Positions 33,647 to 44,580 of a stretch of 64,000 nucleotides of DNA are shown here, piece after piece. Below the pieces are notes generated by a model. That model was given only the letters and a program-made list of their open reading frames with translations, was not told where the DNA came from and did not search any database. The stretch's first letter is position 1. Each line of letters begins with the position of its first letter. Position numbers and translations under genes: made by a program. This DNA comes from Neurospora crassa OR74A (Eukaryota; Ascomycota; Sordariomycetes; Sordariales; Sordariaceae): positions 2,914,001 to 2,978,000 of the forward strand of contig NC_026507.1 of the NCBI RefSeq assembly GCF_000182925.2. Direction: 5' to 3'.

Positions 33647-35123
33647 GTTTGTTTGTGTCCTTTTCTTTTCGGTAAGGCAAATTAATAGGTAAATAAGGTA
33701 AGCACAATGCTCAATTCAAGTTCTCTGGCAATGGAAGTCGAGTAGATGGTCGTCAAGTTCAAGGCGAGAGGTTGAGATATGCAGTATGATCTTAATATCA
33801 TATATCGGGCAGGGCAGGCCTGGGAAGCGAGCAGCTTGTGCAAGATATAACGAATGGTGAGATACGGCGAGTTCGATTGTGCGCTCGAGCTCCCTTCTTC
33901 TGTCACTCACATTTGTACAAGTCCGGTCTGTTCCTTCCTCCCCCCTTTGGTTGTCCCATGCTGATTACATCACTTCAGCATCAGCATCAGCATCATTAAC
34001 GAACAACACAAGAGTCCCGTGCTTTTGTTTGCTTTTCGCGTAAAGGAACAGTCCAGTTTCCCGGGGCAACCATCAGCTATCATTCACCGGCGATCATGTA
34101 GCTACCTAGCTAATCTAGAAGTCGAGACAGTTCTTTCATGTATATACAAATTCCAATCCGTTGTTGGTCAACCAGCTTGGGGCTCTCACTTGCACCACAT
34201 CGATTTATCTAACCAACCTTAGTTCAACCCTCGATTGTCTGTTAGCGAGGTTCCTGCGACAGAGTTGGAAAGAGTGCGCAATGAAGTCCCGCGCTAACAA
34301 CAAATCAGGGGTAATGTATACATACCTACCGTAGAAGGCATACAACCTGGTCCGAATCCCCGAGATAACAACCAATCATCACTTGCACTGCCAGCCAGTA
34401 TAGTTGCAAGCCTCAGTCAGTAGCCCCTTTTGGCTTTGCGAGTTTATACTCACGATATTTTTACTCAAAAGCAAATTTTCCATATTTTGGTTACGTTGGT
34501 CTGATTATACTTCATTGCTTTTGATAGCTCATAGCTGATGGTCGCTTGGCTCTTCCGAAAGAGATGGTATCTACAACAGAACCCCCGATGTTCGAATACA
34601 TGTACACACGCCATGCCATAGTTCGTCATCATGTACAGGCTGCCTGACAACAAAACCTCCCAGGGTAGGTAAAACATTTTCCGGTCAGCCTCACCAACGT
34701 CCCTGTGTCGGTTGGACTTGTGTCCGCATCCTCCGCTCCCCATAGGTACATCCCAGCCGAGTCGCAGTCCTCTCAGTTCGTTCCATCGCATCGCACTTTC
34801 GAAATTTCGGACGAACCCTTTGTGGCCAACAGAATGAAAGTACGAAGAATCTGAAGACCATGTCTACTCCAATAGTCTGAAGAGGGGTCTCACACGCCTC
34901 CCTGACTTCACAGTGATGACGGAAGAATTCCTTCCATGTAGCTGGAAGAATCTAGTTCTCTCCTCAAAAAGAGACTTGGGCTGTCCAGAATGGAAGCTGG
35001 AACGGGTGACTTGGTTCACAAATATGTGTGTTCCATTCACTATTGTCCTTTTCATGTACTTCCCCTTGATTCTCAAGCTGCTCACTCATCAACCAGCCCA
35101 TAAGGAAGAAACTCAAGTCCAAC
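33647..35123. other. Intergenic 1.48 kb
   Basis: Promoter of the Dabb gene (including a CAGCAT-like repeat at 33976-33995) and 3' region of the AT-hook gene. Short frames on both strands lack ATG context and codon bias. No gene supported. Confidence 0.5.
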
Positions 35124-36984
35124 CTAAGCCGGCATCCCAGCCGCCGCCCTACTCAACCTCCTCAACGTAAGTGGCATCACGCCGTTGATCAAGGTCTCAA
35201 TGATCTCATCGATAATTTCGCCATCGCCCACGTTCTGCGCCCTCGTGCGACGCAGCCAGTACTCAAAAGGTCCCCGATTTTTAGCGAGTGCGTAACCCAG
35301 CTCCGAACAACGCTCGGCCGGACTATGCTCCGTGTGCATTTCCGTAAAATGCGTAATCATCTTGGAGATGTCCTTGAGCGGCCACTTGCAGGGGGCGGCG
35401 GGGGAGCGGCCGGTTCCGGCCAAAAGATACTTGGGTGCTGAGCACAGGCGACACTTCCAATAACCGAGTCGCTGGAGTGCTGTGTTTTGCTGGGTTTCTT
35501 CGTCGAATGGTGTTGGTGAGGCGCCGCTGCCACCGTTTTGCGGATGCTGGTAGGTAGGGTGCAGAGGGACGTTGTACTCCCAGGTTCCGGGCGTGCCATA
35601 AGGAGGAAGGGGTGGGGGTGAGCCAGACGAGTTGCCGTTAGGACTGCTGCCTCTCTCCCTCTCCCCCTCCTTGCTGGCGCCATTGGTCATCGCCTCGTCG
35701 CCGTCTGCGTCCAACAACTGCGGCTCATCGGGAGTCAGCTTCGCCTTCTTGGCCGATCCCGTGGTCTTACCGCCGTCGTCGTCATCATCTGACGGACCGC
35801 TCCGCTTCACGCCCGCCACTTGACCCGATCCGGCAAGCAGCGAGGCCGTGTACGCCCGTCCACCACTCGACGCGCTGTAGTTGGTAAAGGGAATTCCCTG
35901 CCGGCGCATCTGGACCTGGAGATTCTCGATCTTGTGCTGGCTGTGGCGGATCTGGTGGCCGAGATCGAGCTGGCGGAGCTGGAAAGTGCGGGTTTCCTGG
36001 GGGGTGAGGTCGGGCAAAGCCAGGGTGGCGGTGCAGAAGGCTAGGTCGTGCTGGTAGGCGTCGATGTCCTCGTGGAGCTGGCGAAGCTGAATCTCTTCGA
36101 TGTTGTTAATGTTCTCGTACCCAGTGCCGATGACGCGTGAGGCTGCAGTGTATGCACCGCCTCGGGTCAAGGCTGTTGTGTCGTTGTGCTTGCTGTTCTT
36201 GCTGATGATCATGTCACTGTTACCGTTGCTGGTGACAACCAGCGCTGTCTCATCGTTCTTCTTTGGGGTGCCATTGCTGTTTGATTTGCTTTCCTTGGTG
36301 GTGGCGATGGGAGTGGCGCCGTTGGTCGTTGCGTCCACGGCATTAGGTGTGCTGGAGGCGTCGGGCTCTTCTGCATTGGCATTTGCAGCAGTCTCCGGCT
36401 GTGCCTGGCCCTTGCCTTTCTTCGAGGCACTGGCGGATGTCCGAGGCGTGATCATGCTGGCAGGCTTAGCCGTCTCAGGCTCGGCAGCGGCAGATGGACC
36501 ACCGACAGACACGGTGATGGAACCGTTGGGAGAGTGCGCCGGCTCCTGAGCGGCAGCAGCAGCAGCAGCAGCAGCAGCCTATGGTCGATGAATTAGTATG
36601 AAGTGTTCAGCAAAATGAGATGCACATGTGAGGCTGCTCTTCATCATGAACCAAACGGGGGTTGGTGAGTGAATGAAGGACATGGGAAATTGGCTTGATA
36701 CCAATGGCTAATTATATGTCTACTTCTTTTTTTTCATGTTCGATGTTGATGTCGTCCATGCGATCGATATCGGTGTGGGATGGATGCAGAAAGTCAAACT
36801 GCAAATGTCATGTTGACATTTTATTTTCCTTTCTCTCTCTCTCACTTTGCATCTGATGCATCAATCACTCAAACAATCAATGAAATCAATGGATCGCTGA
36901 TTTGCCCACCTTTCCCTTTGACGCTGCAGTACCGCGCTCTGCTTCCCTCTGCGCGTTTGACGGGCGGCCTCTCTTGGGCGGCAT
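35124..36984 (-). CDS. AT-hook, Ala-rich nuclear protein with C-terminal Cys/His motif
   Basis: Exon 1 (36984-36910) encodes MPPKRGRPSNAQREAERG and contains an AT-hook core (KRGRP), a minor-groove DNA-binding motif. A 331-nt intron (GTGGGC...CATAG) joins in phase 0 to exon 2 (36578-35124), which opens with an alanine run from a GCT/GCA microsatellite. Total 509 aa. After a disordered Ser/Thr/Asn-rich stretch comes a coiled-coil-like block (residues about 175-260, IEEIQLRQLHEDIDAYQHDL) and a basic patch (GSAKKAKL). The C-terminal 110 residues form a compact region with CRLC...C...HFTEMH...C that may bind zinc. Combination suggests a chromatin or transcription role in the nucleus. I do not recognise a named family. 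Confidence 0.75.
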
Positions 36985-39572
36985 TGTCGCGAATAACTGA
37001 AGTTGGGTGGTTGATGGTGGGAGCCAAAAGCGAGGGTGTTGCTGGTGGGTTGGTGGTGAGAAATGGTGGTGTTGTGTGGCCAAGGTTCCGGCTTGATTGC
37101 AATCACCAGTTGTTGTTTACAAAGAAGAAGGAGAAACAAGCAAAAGAGGCTGCATGCGGATGCAACTGTTATAGACGCCTGCTTGACGTGGAGATGTTGA
37201 TGAGATGATTGCAAGTGAAAGGTAGTTGTCGTTGTTGTTGCAAACGTGGAGTGGCGGTGGTGATGTAAAGTGTTGAGAAAATGGGACGATGAGAGAGAAA
37301 GAAAGAAAGTGGGCAAACGGAGAAAGAAAGAGGAAGAGAAATAAAAAAAAATAACAAAAAGAAAAAAAAATAAAAATGGGAAGAATGCGACAGGATGAAA
37401 TGGCCAATATGGAGCGGGACAGAAAAAAAGGCGGGGTGTGTACGGAAAAGTAAGGGACCTTGATCGATGTACACTAGTTTGTACCTCGACAGTTCAAGGT
37501 TCAGGTTCGTTCACTGGTGGTTCCAGGCTCACGGTTGTTGCTGGTGAATGGTGAATGGTGGGTGTGAGGAAGAGAAAGCAGACAAAACTGGAGAATTTCA
37601 TGGAAAATTGGAACCCCCCCTTTTTCTTCCTTGTTCTCCCTTTCTCCCCTTTGTTCCTTTCTTTCTTTTTTTCTTCTTTTTTTCCGACCTTCTTTTTTTT
37701 TTTTTTTTTTTTCTACCCGGCATCTACCCGTTCTTGCTGGCTCCAAAAAAAAGGCTTGGCGTACCCCTGCCGATTACCCCCTCTCCCCTTTCTGCCGTCA
37801 TTTCTCTCCACCTCATAATGCGTTTTTGACGCGGATTGGCCGGATGGACAACTTGAACACTAAAATGGGGACTAAAACCAGGGGTGCACGGGGCACATCT
37901 ACATCGCCTGACTTGAGAAACGGACGAAGCTTGGCGTGGGTTGGTTGTCTCTTGTACACGGTTGGAATGACACACGTCTATGTATATTCTTTGCCTGTTC
38001 GGTATGTCAGGGATGGAGGCTGTCTTCCATGTTCCTATTCCTTTTATTCCTCAATGCTTTTTTCTCACCCGTGTTATATACCGTAGAGGTACTTTTACAA
38101 CTTGGTGCTTTGACTTGTTTTTTCCCCTTTCAACAAAATGAGAAACAACCACAATGAACACCATCTATTCCACAATTTGTTTTTCCTACCTCTATTTCAT
38201 AACTTACTTTGACTTTTTTCATACAATTTCCAATCCCCAAGAACGGAGAAGAGCGAGCGAACTTGGCTTTTTTGGCGGCATCTACCCTGGAGATGGAATC
38301 ATCTTAAAATGAAATCGATGGCAAGTTGAGTTGAGGACACACAGATACCTCCGAGTTGGCTAGAAAGAGGTTACTGTAGGGGCTGCATAAAGTCTGAAGG
38401 AATGGTGCGTGCGCTGAGTTCAGCTTCCACAAATTCTCTCCTCCTTCGTGCTCTTGGCATTACACAGAAGAGTCATAAATCATCAAAGAAGAAAACTTCC
38501 CTCTTCTGTTCCCATGAGAAGCACACGTGCTTCAAGACACCCACAGCCTTCTCAGCTTACAGAGTGAGAGGAGGTAGACACGTACCATTACTATTCCTAG
38601 AAGGGATGGGAAATACTGGGTCATACAAACCAAACAATCGACGGAGATGGCAACGCGACGGGAGAAAAGGGGGGGCTTGATTCTGTAGAGGTAACGGTAG
38701 AGGAGAAAGGGAAACTATGGCAGCATCCCTACAATCAGGTCCGAATACTCAACGGAAGGGCAGGTTGAATGCTGAGAAGTCCAGTGAACAATCAAGGCAC
38801 GAACTTCCAACCATAATCCAGTGATCCAAAACGATACATTGTTACAACTGAGAATATCCGTGGCGTGGTGGACAACTACCTACCTACCTACCTACCTACC
38901 TGGATGGACTCAATCGACGGGATATCGAAAGTTGCCTACCTACCTTTACATAAAAGTACATAAGAGTCTGGAATGGAAAAACTCAACCTCCGTATATCAG
39001 AGATCTTAAGTCACCTTATACTGAACTTGATGTTGAACTTGAGCTTCAATAAAGGTTTGAAATGTATCAACTATACCGACGAAAGCTTAGGTGCTCTGGT
39101 CATCACTGCAGCGTTCGAGAGTCAATCATGTTCAAATAGATAATCGAGAACAGCCGAGGTAGATATTGGACATGAAAAAGTCTGGGGAAAAAATGGTATA
39201 TGAATCACCAACTTCTCCAAATCATGTCATGTGTCCATGCCACCGCTAGCTCGATGGACCTGACAAGCTCCTTCCGCTCCAACTTCTCAACCTCCATTAC
39301 CGATTTCACTTTCCGATCAAAAGCCAAAACACCCATGAATGCAATGTAATGCAACAACAACTGAAACCAGAACGCCTCTTTTGAAGTTTTTGAGCCCCAA
39401 AGAAAACATACCATTCCCCTAACCCCTAACTTATAACGTCTTGAATGCAATAATGCTTAACCATGACCCTTCTTCTTTCATTCGTTTCTCTTTTTTACAC
39501 CTGAGTCCATCACCGTTCAACAACATCAGCCACAATCCATTGAACTCCATTTACGATCCGTCCATGATCCAT
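36985..39572. other. Long intergenic region, 2.6 kb
   Basis: Separates two minus-strand nuclear-protein genes. The first part near 37270-37800 is strongly purine/pyrimidine-biased (A-rich plus-strand runs at 37300-37380, then T/C runs to 37715), as is usual for Neurospora promoters. A TACC microsatellite lies at 38876-38901. No coding frame of convincing length is present. Confidence 0.6.
38876..38901 (+). repeat. TACC microsatellite
   Basis: About six perfect TACC units, followed at 38937-38944 by another two. TACC words are scattered elsewhere in the window. Confidence 0.9.
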
Positions 39573-42500
39573 CTAACCCTGTGTACCATCCAAAGCAGGC
39601 AGCACAGCCGGAATATCCTCCATATCATCCATATCGCTGCTAATGACGCTATACGACCTTGTGTCCTTGTCCATCTTATCCACCTGAATCACAGAAACAG
39701 AAGGAGCCCGAGTCTTCACCAACGGCGCGGGGGTAGACGCCACACTAGCAGCCGTCGAAGCAGCCAACTTCTTCCGAACCTGCTTCGCCTTCGTAGCCAC
39801 CTTCTTCTCCCTGTCCACCCCACCAACCACATCACCCGGTCTATCCAAGGAAACCAGGCTGTCATCGGCGAGATTACCGTCCATCTCTACCAGATCGAGG
39901 AGTAAGTGATCTGGCACGGCCGATGCAACCGCCAGCTCCGAAGAGTCTGCTGCGGCTGAGTCGTCCGATGCCTTCCTCCGTTTGCTAGCCTTGGCGACCG
40001 AGGCGGTAGTCTTGATGATGGTCTCGGTTGTGCGGACAGATGGCTGGCGAGTGAGGATGCGACGTTTCTTGTTATGTTGACTTTGACTGTTGGCCGGAGC
40101 ATCGGAGTGGTCAGATTCGTCGTTGAAAGATGGCCGGTGGGCGGCGGGACGCTTGGGGCTTAGCTGGGGATGGTGATGACTTGCTGTGGAGAGAGAAGTA
40201 AATGGCGGCGGGAGAGAGGGGACGGCAGCGCCGAGGACAAGAGGCACGTCCAGGTCGAGCTCCTTTTCTTTGCGCTTCGATTTGGTGGACCTTGAGGCCT
40301 TGCCGTAAGTGCGGACTGCTGCCTTTTTGGAGGCTTTGAAGGGGGCGGCCTTGGATGCGGTAGCGATCACATCGTCATCTTCGTCATCGGAAGAATCTTG
40401 AGGTTTCTGGGCGGAAGTGGGGAGTTGTGGACTTGAGATGAAGGAGGGTTCGCCAAGGTCGACGCTGGCGGCGCGGCTACGCACGACGGGCGCTGATGGT
40501 GGTGGCTCCGACTCCTCGTCATCTTCTTCGGCATCAGTCTCGGGAGCGTCGTCGAGTTCGATATCTTGGTTGTTATTGCCGTTGACAGCAGTAATGTCTC
40601 CGTTGATGCTCTCTTCGACCTCTTCCTCATCCGAATCCTCATCGTGGACAATGGCCTCCGAGAGTTGTGACTTCTTGGACTTGGATGACGCCTTTTCTGA
40701 CTCTTTTAACCGCTTTGCGCGCTCTCTCGCACGCTGAGAAGCTCGACCGCGCATCTCATTGTCTGACGATTCGGCAAACACATTGCTGAGATTGGTCTTG
40801 GTTCCCTTTGGGGGATCCCACAGGCCGACTCTTGGTGTGCGGTAGATCTTGGTCTGCTGCGTGGACGAGACCACCACGGAAGCAGGTCTGCTGACGGTAG
40901 ATCTGGCATCAGCGTCATCTTCCGCATCGTCCCCACCGACTTCGTCATCGCCCTTCCAGTCGGCATCGCGCTCGTACATGTCGCAAAGGTATTTGGCACA
41001 CTCTTGGGTAGACTTGGATTCCCATTGCGGTACGGCTTGCCTCAAACGACCCCAGGTGACTCTCAGAGCAGTTTTGGCGTACTGTTTGTCGAAAACATCT
41101 TCCTGGATTTGATTCCATTTGATTTTGGCTTCGCGATCAGCGCCAGAGTCTCGGATGGCACGCGCCAAAAGGGCCTTGTCTTGGGGCGTGATTTTGCGCA
41201 AGTCTTTGCGAGCCTTATCCAGGCGAGAAGATTCGCCATCGGGAAGCTTGACCATGATGCTGTCGGGCAAAGCCTCATTCTTGCGCAAGGTCTTCCACTT
41301 TTGCAAACACTGAAGGCGAGATCGGGTGTGGTTCATGGCCGTGCTGATCTGTTGCCAGTTGATGAGGCTTTCTGGCGACTCGTCGTCGGACTTTTTCTTG
41401 GACTTGGACATGCCGGATTTGATCTTGTCAATAGCCTCCGCAACGACCTTGAGGAAACGCTCCTCCTCCTGCTCGGACCAGTAATCTTTTTTGTTTTTGC
41501 CCCCGCAGGCGAGATAATTTCTGTAGCGATCACGAACATCGTCCGGGAAGCGATTAATGAGACCACCGATTAGTGTCCATTTTTGGCCGTGCAGCTTCAG
41601 CATACTCTCCAACTCCTCATCTTGCTCCTTGGTCCATGAACCACGGGCAGGGAAGTTGTGGAAATTCTGCCTGCAGTGGGTGACCACTTTTCTTCGTGGC
41701 CGGTTGGGGCAAGCATCGACAATTAGGGCCCATAGCTCCCTGTTCTTCGGGTCCTTTCGTGGGTCTTGACGAATCATCTCATTGACCTCATACTTGGTGA
41801 GTCCTTGAGCATCCCTGAACGAGTCGATTACCGCCTTGATGCGAGCATGTTCGGCCGGCGTCACCCGACCTTGTAGATTTGCCTTATTGGAGTTGTCGCC
41901 TGCCTCCTCCACTTCAGAATTGTCTTCTTCGGAATCTGCTTTCTTGGCAGGCTTTTTCTTTGTGCTGACCTTGGCCTTCTTAGGTGCTGGCTCAACGTTG
42001 GAAGTGCTTTGTTCGTCCTCGGCACGTGCTTTGCGCTTCTTCTCCCGCTTTTGGTCCTTTTGGGTGGCGGAAACTTCCTTGACGGAAGGCTCAGCAGACG
42101 TCTCGGCGTTATCGCGTGCTTCAACCTCCTCACGTTCAAAGTACGGAACCTTTACCTTTCGCTTTGAGCCCTTGGAACGCGGCGTCTTTGCTGTAGACGT
42201 TGGTGCAGGAGTAGCTTCCCCAGGTTGCTCGACTCGTTCAGGCTCGACATCAGGTTGAGCTTGTGCTTTCTTGGCACTAGACTTGCGAGCCTTGGGGGCT
42301 GGAGTCTGGGCCACCGAGACCTCAGGGACAGGATCTTGGTCATCTTCGACCTCGGCAACAGCATCGACTTTGGGACTTGGTTCTTCGCTGTTGGCAACTT
42401 CTTGGTCGATATCCATTTCGTGGTCAGAATGGTAGTCAGGTTTGGGATCGCCAGCAGAAGAAGCAGTGTCCATGTCAGCGTTGTCTCGCTCGACCTCGTC

Positions 42501-43745
42501 CGCATCGTGCCTGAGCCCCTCGTGGCCATGGCTATCCTCTGGCCCGTCCATGGCATCATGGGGCATGTTGTCTTCCCACATGCTGCTGTTCATAGCCGGG
42601 AGACCGTCAGTGCGAGGTCGCTGGGAGCTGTGAGGAAAGCCATTGAACTGGGCCTGAGAGCTCGGGGGCAGACCATCGGCGAAATCCTGGGTACTGGGAA
42701 GGCCATTGATGTGATCGTCCAAGTCCATTGGGTGAATCGAAGCAGGAATGCGGGTGCTATTGAAGCTTTCGTCGTGGAAGCTTAAGGACTGTTGAGTAGC
42801 AAATTGTGGTCCCAGAGGAGCGCTTGAAGCGACCTCGACGGGATGCTGCGAAGCAGAGCGAGCCCTCCGTCGCTCACGGGCCACGAGCGGGGATGTATGC
42901 TCATGGCCAGCAACCATGCTTGGCTCATGCTCGTCGGCACCAGGCTCCCTCTTGACGAACGAAGCATCAACCTCTCCATGGTCGTACTCGTCTTCCTCGT
43001 CGGCAACAGGCTCGGGTGACAGTCTTCGCCTTTTGACATGAGCATCGGAACTCGGAGCTTCGCCTCTGTGAATCTTTGCGGTTCGTCCGACAGTGTCCTC
43101 GCCATCGCTAATGGGATCGTCCGAAATGTCGACAGTGACCTTTTTCGACTTGCGACTCTTTTTCTTGAACTTGGCAGATGCTTGAGCAGCAGATTGTGGT
43201 TCGGGCTCGGCGACTTCAGGGCGTTCGAACTTGAGGTTGGGTGACTCGTGAAGTTCAGGGGAGTCAAGGGGCAACTCATGGTCGGGTTCGGGCTGTTGTT
43301 GTTGCTGCTGCTGCTGCTCCTCCTCCTCCCCTTCCTCCTCGACCTGAGGCTCAGGCTTGGACCTCTTCTTTTTCTTCTTCTTTTTCTTGCCAGCCTCTGG
43401 AACTTCAACTGCATGTTCCTCAGCCGCGGTCGGTTCTGGGTCTGCGAAGGTGGTGTCTTGGTCGTGGGAATCGCCGTTCACCTCGGGCTCAGCAGCAGGA
43501 GAGCGCGAGCGACGGTGCTTGCTCTTCTTCTTTTTCTTTTTCTTGCGCTCTCCGGATTCGGGCGCGACAGGAGATTGGGGCTGATCGTTGAACTGCTGGC
43601 CGTAGGGTACGTCGGGAATGGCATCATCGTAGCTCTCGTTGTTCTCGTATTTACCCCAGTGGTTGTCTTCCTGGACCAAGGGCGAGGCTGACCGGCTTCT
43701 GACGTCGCCCTCTTCGCCTTCCGGCACACTTTGTTGACTGCCCAT
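39573..43745 (-). CDS. reb1: Reb1/TTF-I-like Myb-domain DNA-binding protein
   Basis: Single exon of 1390 aa from ATG at 43745 (MGSQQSVPEGEE). The N-terminal 620 residues are charged and disordered, with several poly-Lys blocks and a run of Gln. A homeodomain-like helical part (VTPAEHARIKAVIDSFRDAQ) leads into a first Myb repeat near residue 700 (RGSWTKEQDEELESML ... DDVRDRYRNYL). A second, extended repeat follows near residues 745-840 (DYWSEQEEERFLKVVAEAID, then INWQQISTAMNHTRSRLQCL). This order matches fungal Reb1 and animal TTF-I, which bind DNA to stop RNA polymerase I and replication forks at rDNA, and in yeast also act at promoters. The C-terminal 450 residues are acidic and Ser-rich. 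Nuclear by composition. The symbol is by similarity of architecture; a paralogous Myb protein is possible. Confidence 0.82.
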   Translation of the reverse strand: MGSQQSVPEGEEGDVRSRSASPLVQEDNHWGKYENNESYDDAIPDVPYGQQFNDQPQSPVAPESGERKKKKKKKSKHRRSRSPAAEPEVNGDSHDQDTTFADPEPTAAEEHAVEVPEAGKKKKKKKKRSKPEPQVEEEGEEEEQQQQQQQQPEPDHELPLDSPELHESPNLKFERPEVAEPEPQSAAQASAKFKKKSRKSKKVTVDISDDPISDGEDTVGRTAKIHRGEAPSSDAHVKRRRLSPEPVADEEDEYDHGEVDASFVKREPGADEHEPSMVAGHEHTSPLVARERRRARSASQHPVEVASSAPLGPQFATQQSLSFHDESFNSTRIPASIHPMDLDDHINGLPSTQDFADGLPPSSQAQFNGFPHSSQRPRTDGLPAMNSSMWEDNMPHDAMDGPEDSHGHEGLRHDADEVERDNADMDTASSAGDPKPDYHSDHEMDIDQEVANSEEPSPKVDAVAEVEDDQDPVPEVSVAQTPAPKARKSSAKKAQAQPDVEPERVEQPGEATPAPTSTAKTPRSKGSKRKVKVPYFEREEVEARDNAETSAEPSVKEVSATQKDQKREKKRKARAEDEQSTSNVEPAPKKAKVSTKKKPAKKADSEEDNSEVEEAGDNSNKANLQGRVTPAEHARIKAVIDSFRDAQGLTKYEVNEMIRQDPRKDPKNRELWALIVDACPNRPRRKVVTHCRQNFHNFPARGSWTKEQDEELESMLKLHGQKWTLIGGLINRFPDDVRDRYRNYLACGGKNKKDYWSEQEEERFLKVVAEAIDKIKSGMSKSKKKSDDESPESLINWQQISTAMNHTRSRLQCLQKWKTLRKNEALPDSIMVKLPDGESSRLDKARKDLRKITPQDKALLARAIRDSGADREAKIKWNQIQEDVFDKQYAKTALRVTWGRLRQAVPQWESKSTQECAKYLCDMYERDADWKGDDEVGGDDAEDDADARSTVSRPASVVVSSTQQTKIYRTPRVGLWDPPKGTKTNLSNVFAESSDNEMRGRASQRARERAKRLKESEKASSKSKKSQLSEAIVHDEDSDEEEVEESINGDITAVNGNNNQDIELDDAPETDAEEDDEESEPPPSAPVVRSRAASVDLGEPSFISSPQLPTSAQKPQDSSDDEDDDVIATASKAAPFKASKKAAVRTYGKASRSTKSKRKEKELDLDVPLVLGAAVPSLPPPFTSLSTASHHHPQLSPKRPAAHRPSFNDESDHSDAPANSQSQHNKKRRILTRQPSVRTTETIIKTTASVAKASKRRKASDDSAAADSSELAVASAVPDHLLLDLVEMDGNLADDSLVSLDRPGDVVGGVDREKKVATKAKQVRKKLAASTAASVASTPAPLVKTRAPSVSVIQVDKMDKDTRSYSVISSDMDDMEDIPAVLPALDGTQG

Positions 43746-44580
43746 CTTTGACTGTGTTGTTATTTCGGATCGACGTGCTGGTCAGAGAGACGACAAGGTG
43801 CTCAGAATGATGTTGACATGGTCTGGGCCGATTGGGGTTGGGCAAGAAGGCGGGCGTCGAGAGGGCGACCTCCAGGCAGGGAATGGTGTGGTGTGGTGTG
43901 GTGGTGGTTTGCTTGTGTTTTGGTGATGCAGCGAGAGAGGTCAAGGGTAGGCGACGGAGAATTGGTGATGTGCGTTTTTCGCTGCTGTAAACGCGCCGCG
44001 TTCTTTTTGGGAAAAGACCCACCACACCAGGCACCCAAAAGTCCCACTGTGAATTGGAGATTGCGGGGGAGGGAGGGAGGGAGTGTGCACGAGCCACCTA
44101 GGTACATCCATCCATCCATATGCATGATCCCCCCGGCAATGGCACCATTCACTGAAGTACATAGCATCCCCGAGTCTCGGCAGGCAGATCTTCAGACATA
44201 AGCGAATAGGAAAAAGCGTCCTAACCCCCGAGTCAGGCCTTGGCTGGACTCGACGACATCCCCTTGTGTTGGCTGGCCGTCTCCACTTGACATCTCCCTC
44301 CAACTTATAAACGACGACATGTCAATGTCAACCACATCATATTCCCGAGTTCACCAAGAGCAACAAATAAAATAAGAGTTTTTTCCTTGTGAATTCATTC
44401 ATGTTTATCTTTCTTCGTCAATTGTCTCATGCGTCTCATCTTTGTCTTCCATCAGCAAAAGTAGGTAAATCTTGAAAAGGCGTGTATACTCGGACATGGG
44501 CTCTCGTGGTCACCCAGCAATGCATTGCCTGCATCTTGGGAGGTCTTATGTATGCCTCCAAACGGCTTTGGTCTGATCCT
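43746..44580. other. Intergenic 0.83 kb
   Basis: Upstream region of the Reb1-like gene and 3' flank of the next. A TCCATCCATCCAT tract at 44107-44119 and a GGGAGG repeat near 44066 are seen; no gene. Confidence 0.5.

Noticed and set aside
34465-34791. 108-aa minus-strand frame in the 33.6-35.1 kb spacer
   Set aside because: Starts with ATG but has no recognisable domain, no splice extension and unbiased codons.
43728-43745. N-myristoylation site (MGSQQS) on the Reb1-like protein
   Set aside because: Fits the loose consensus, but the protein is a nuclear Myb factor and the match is short; likely chance.
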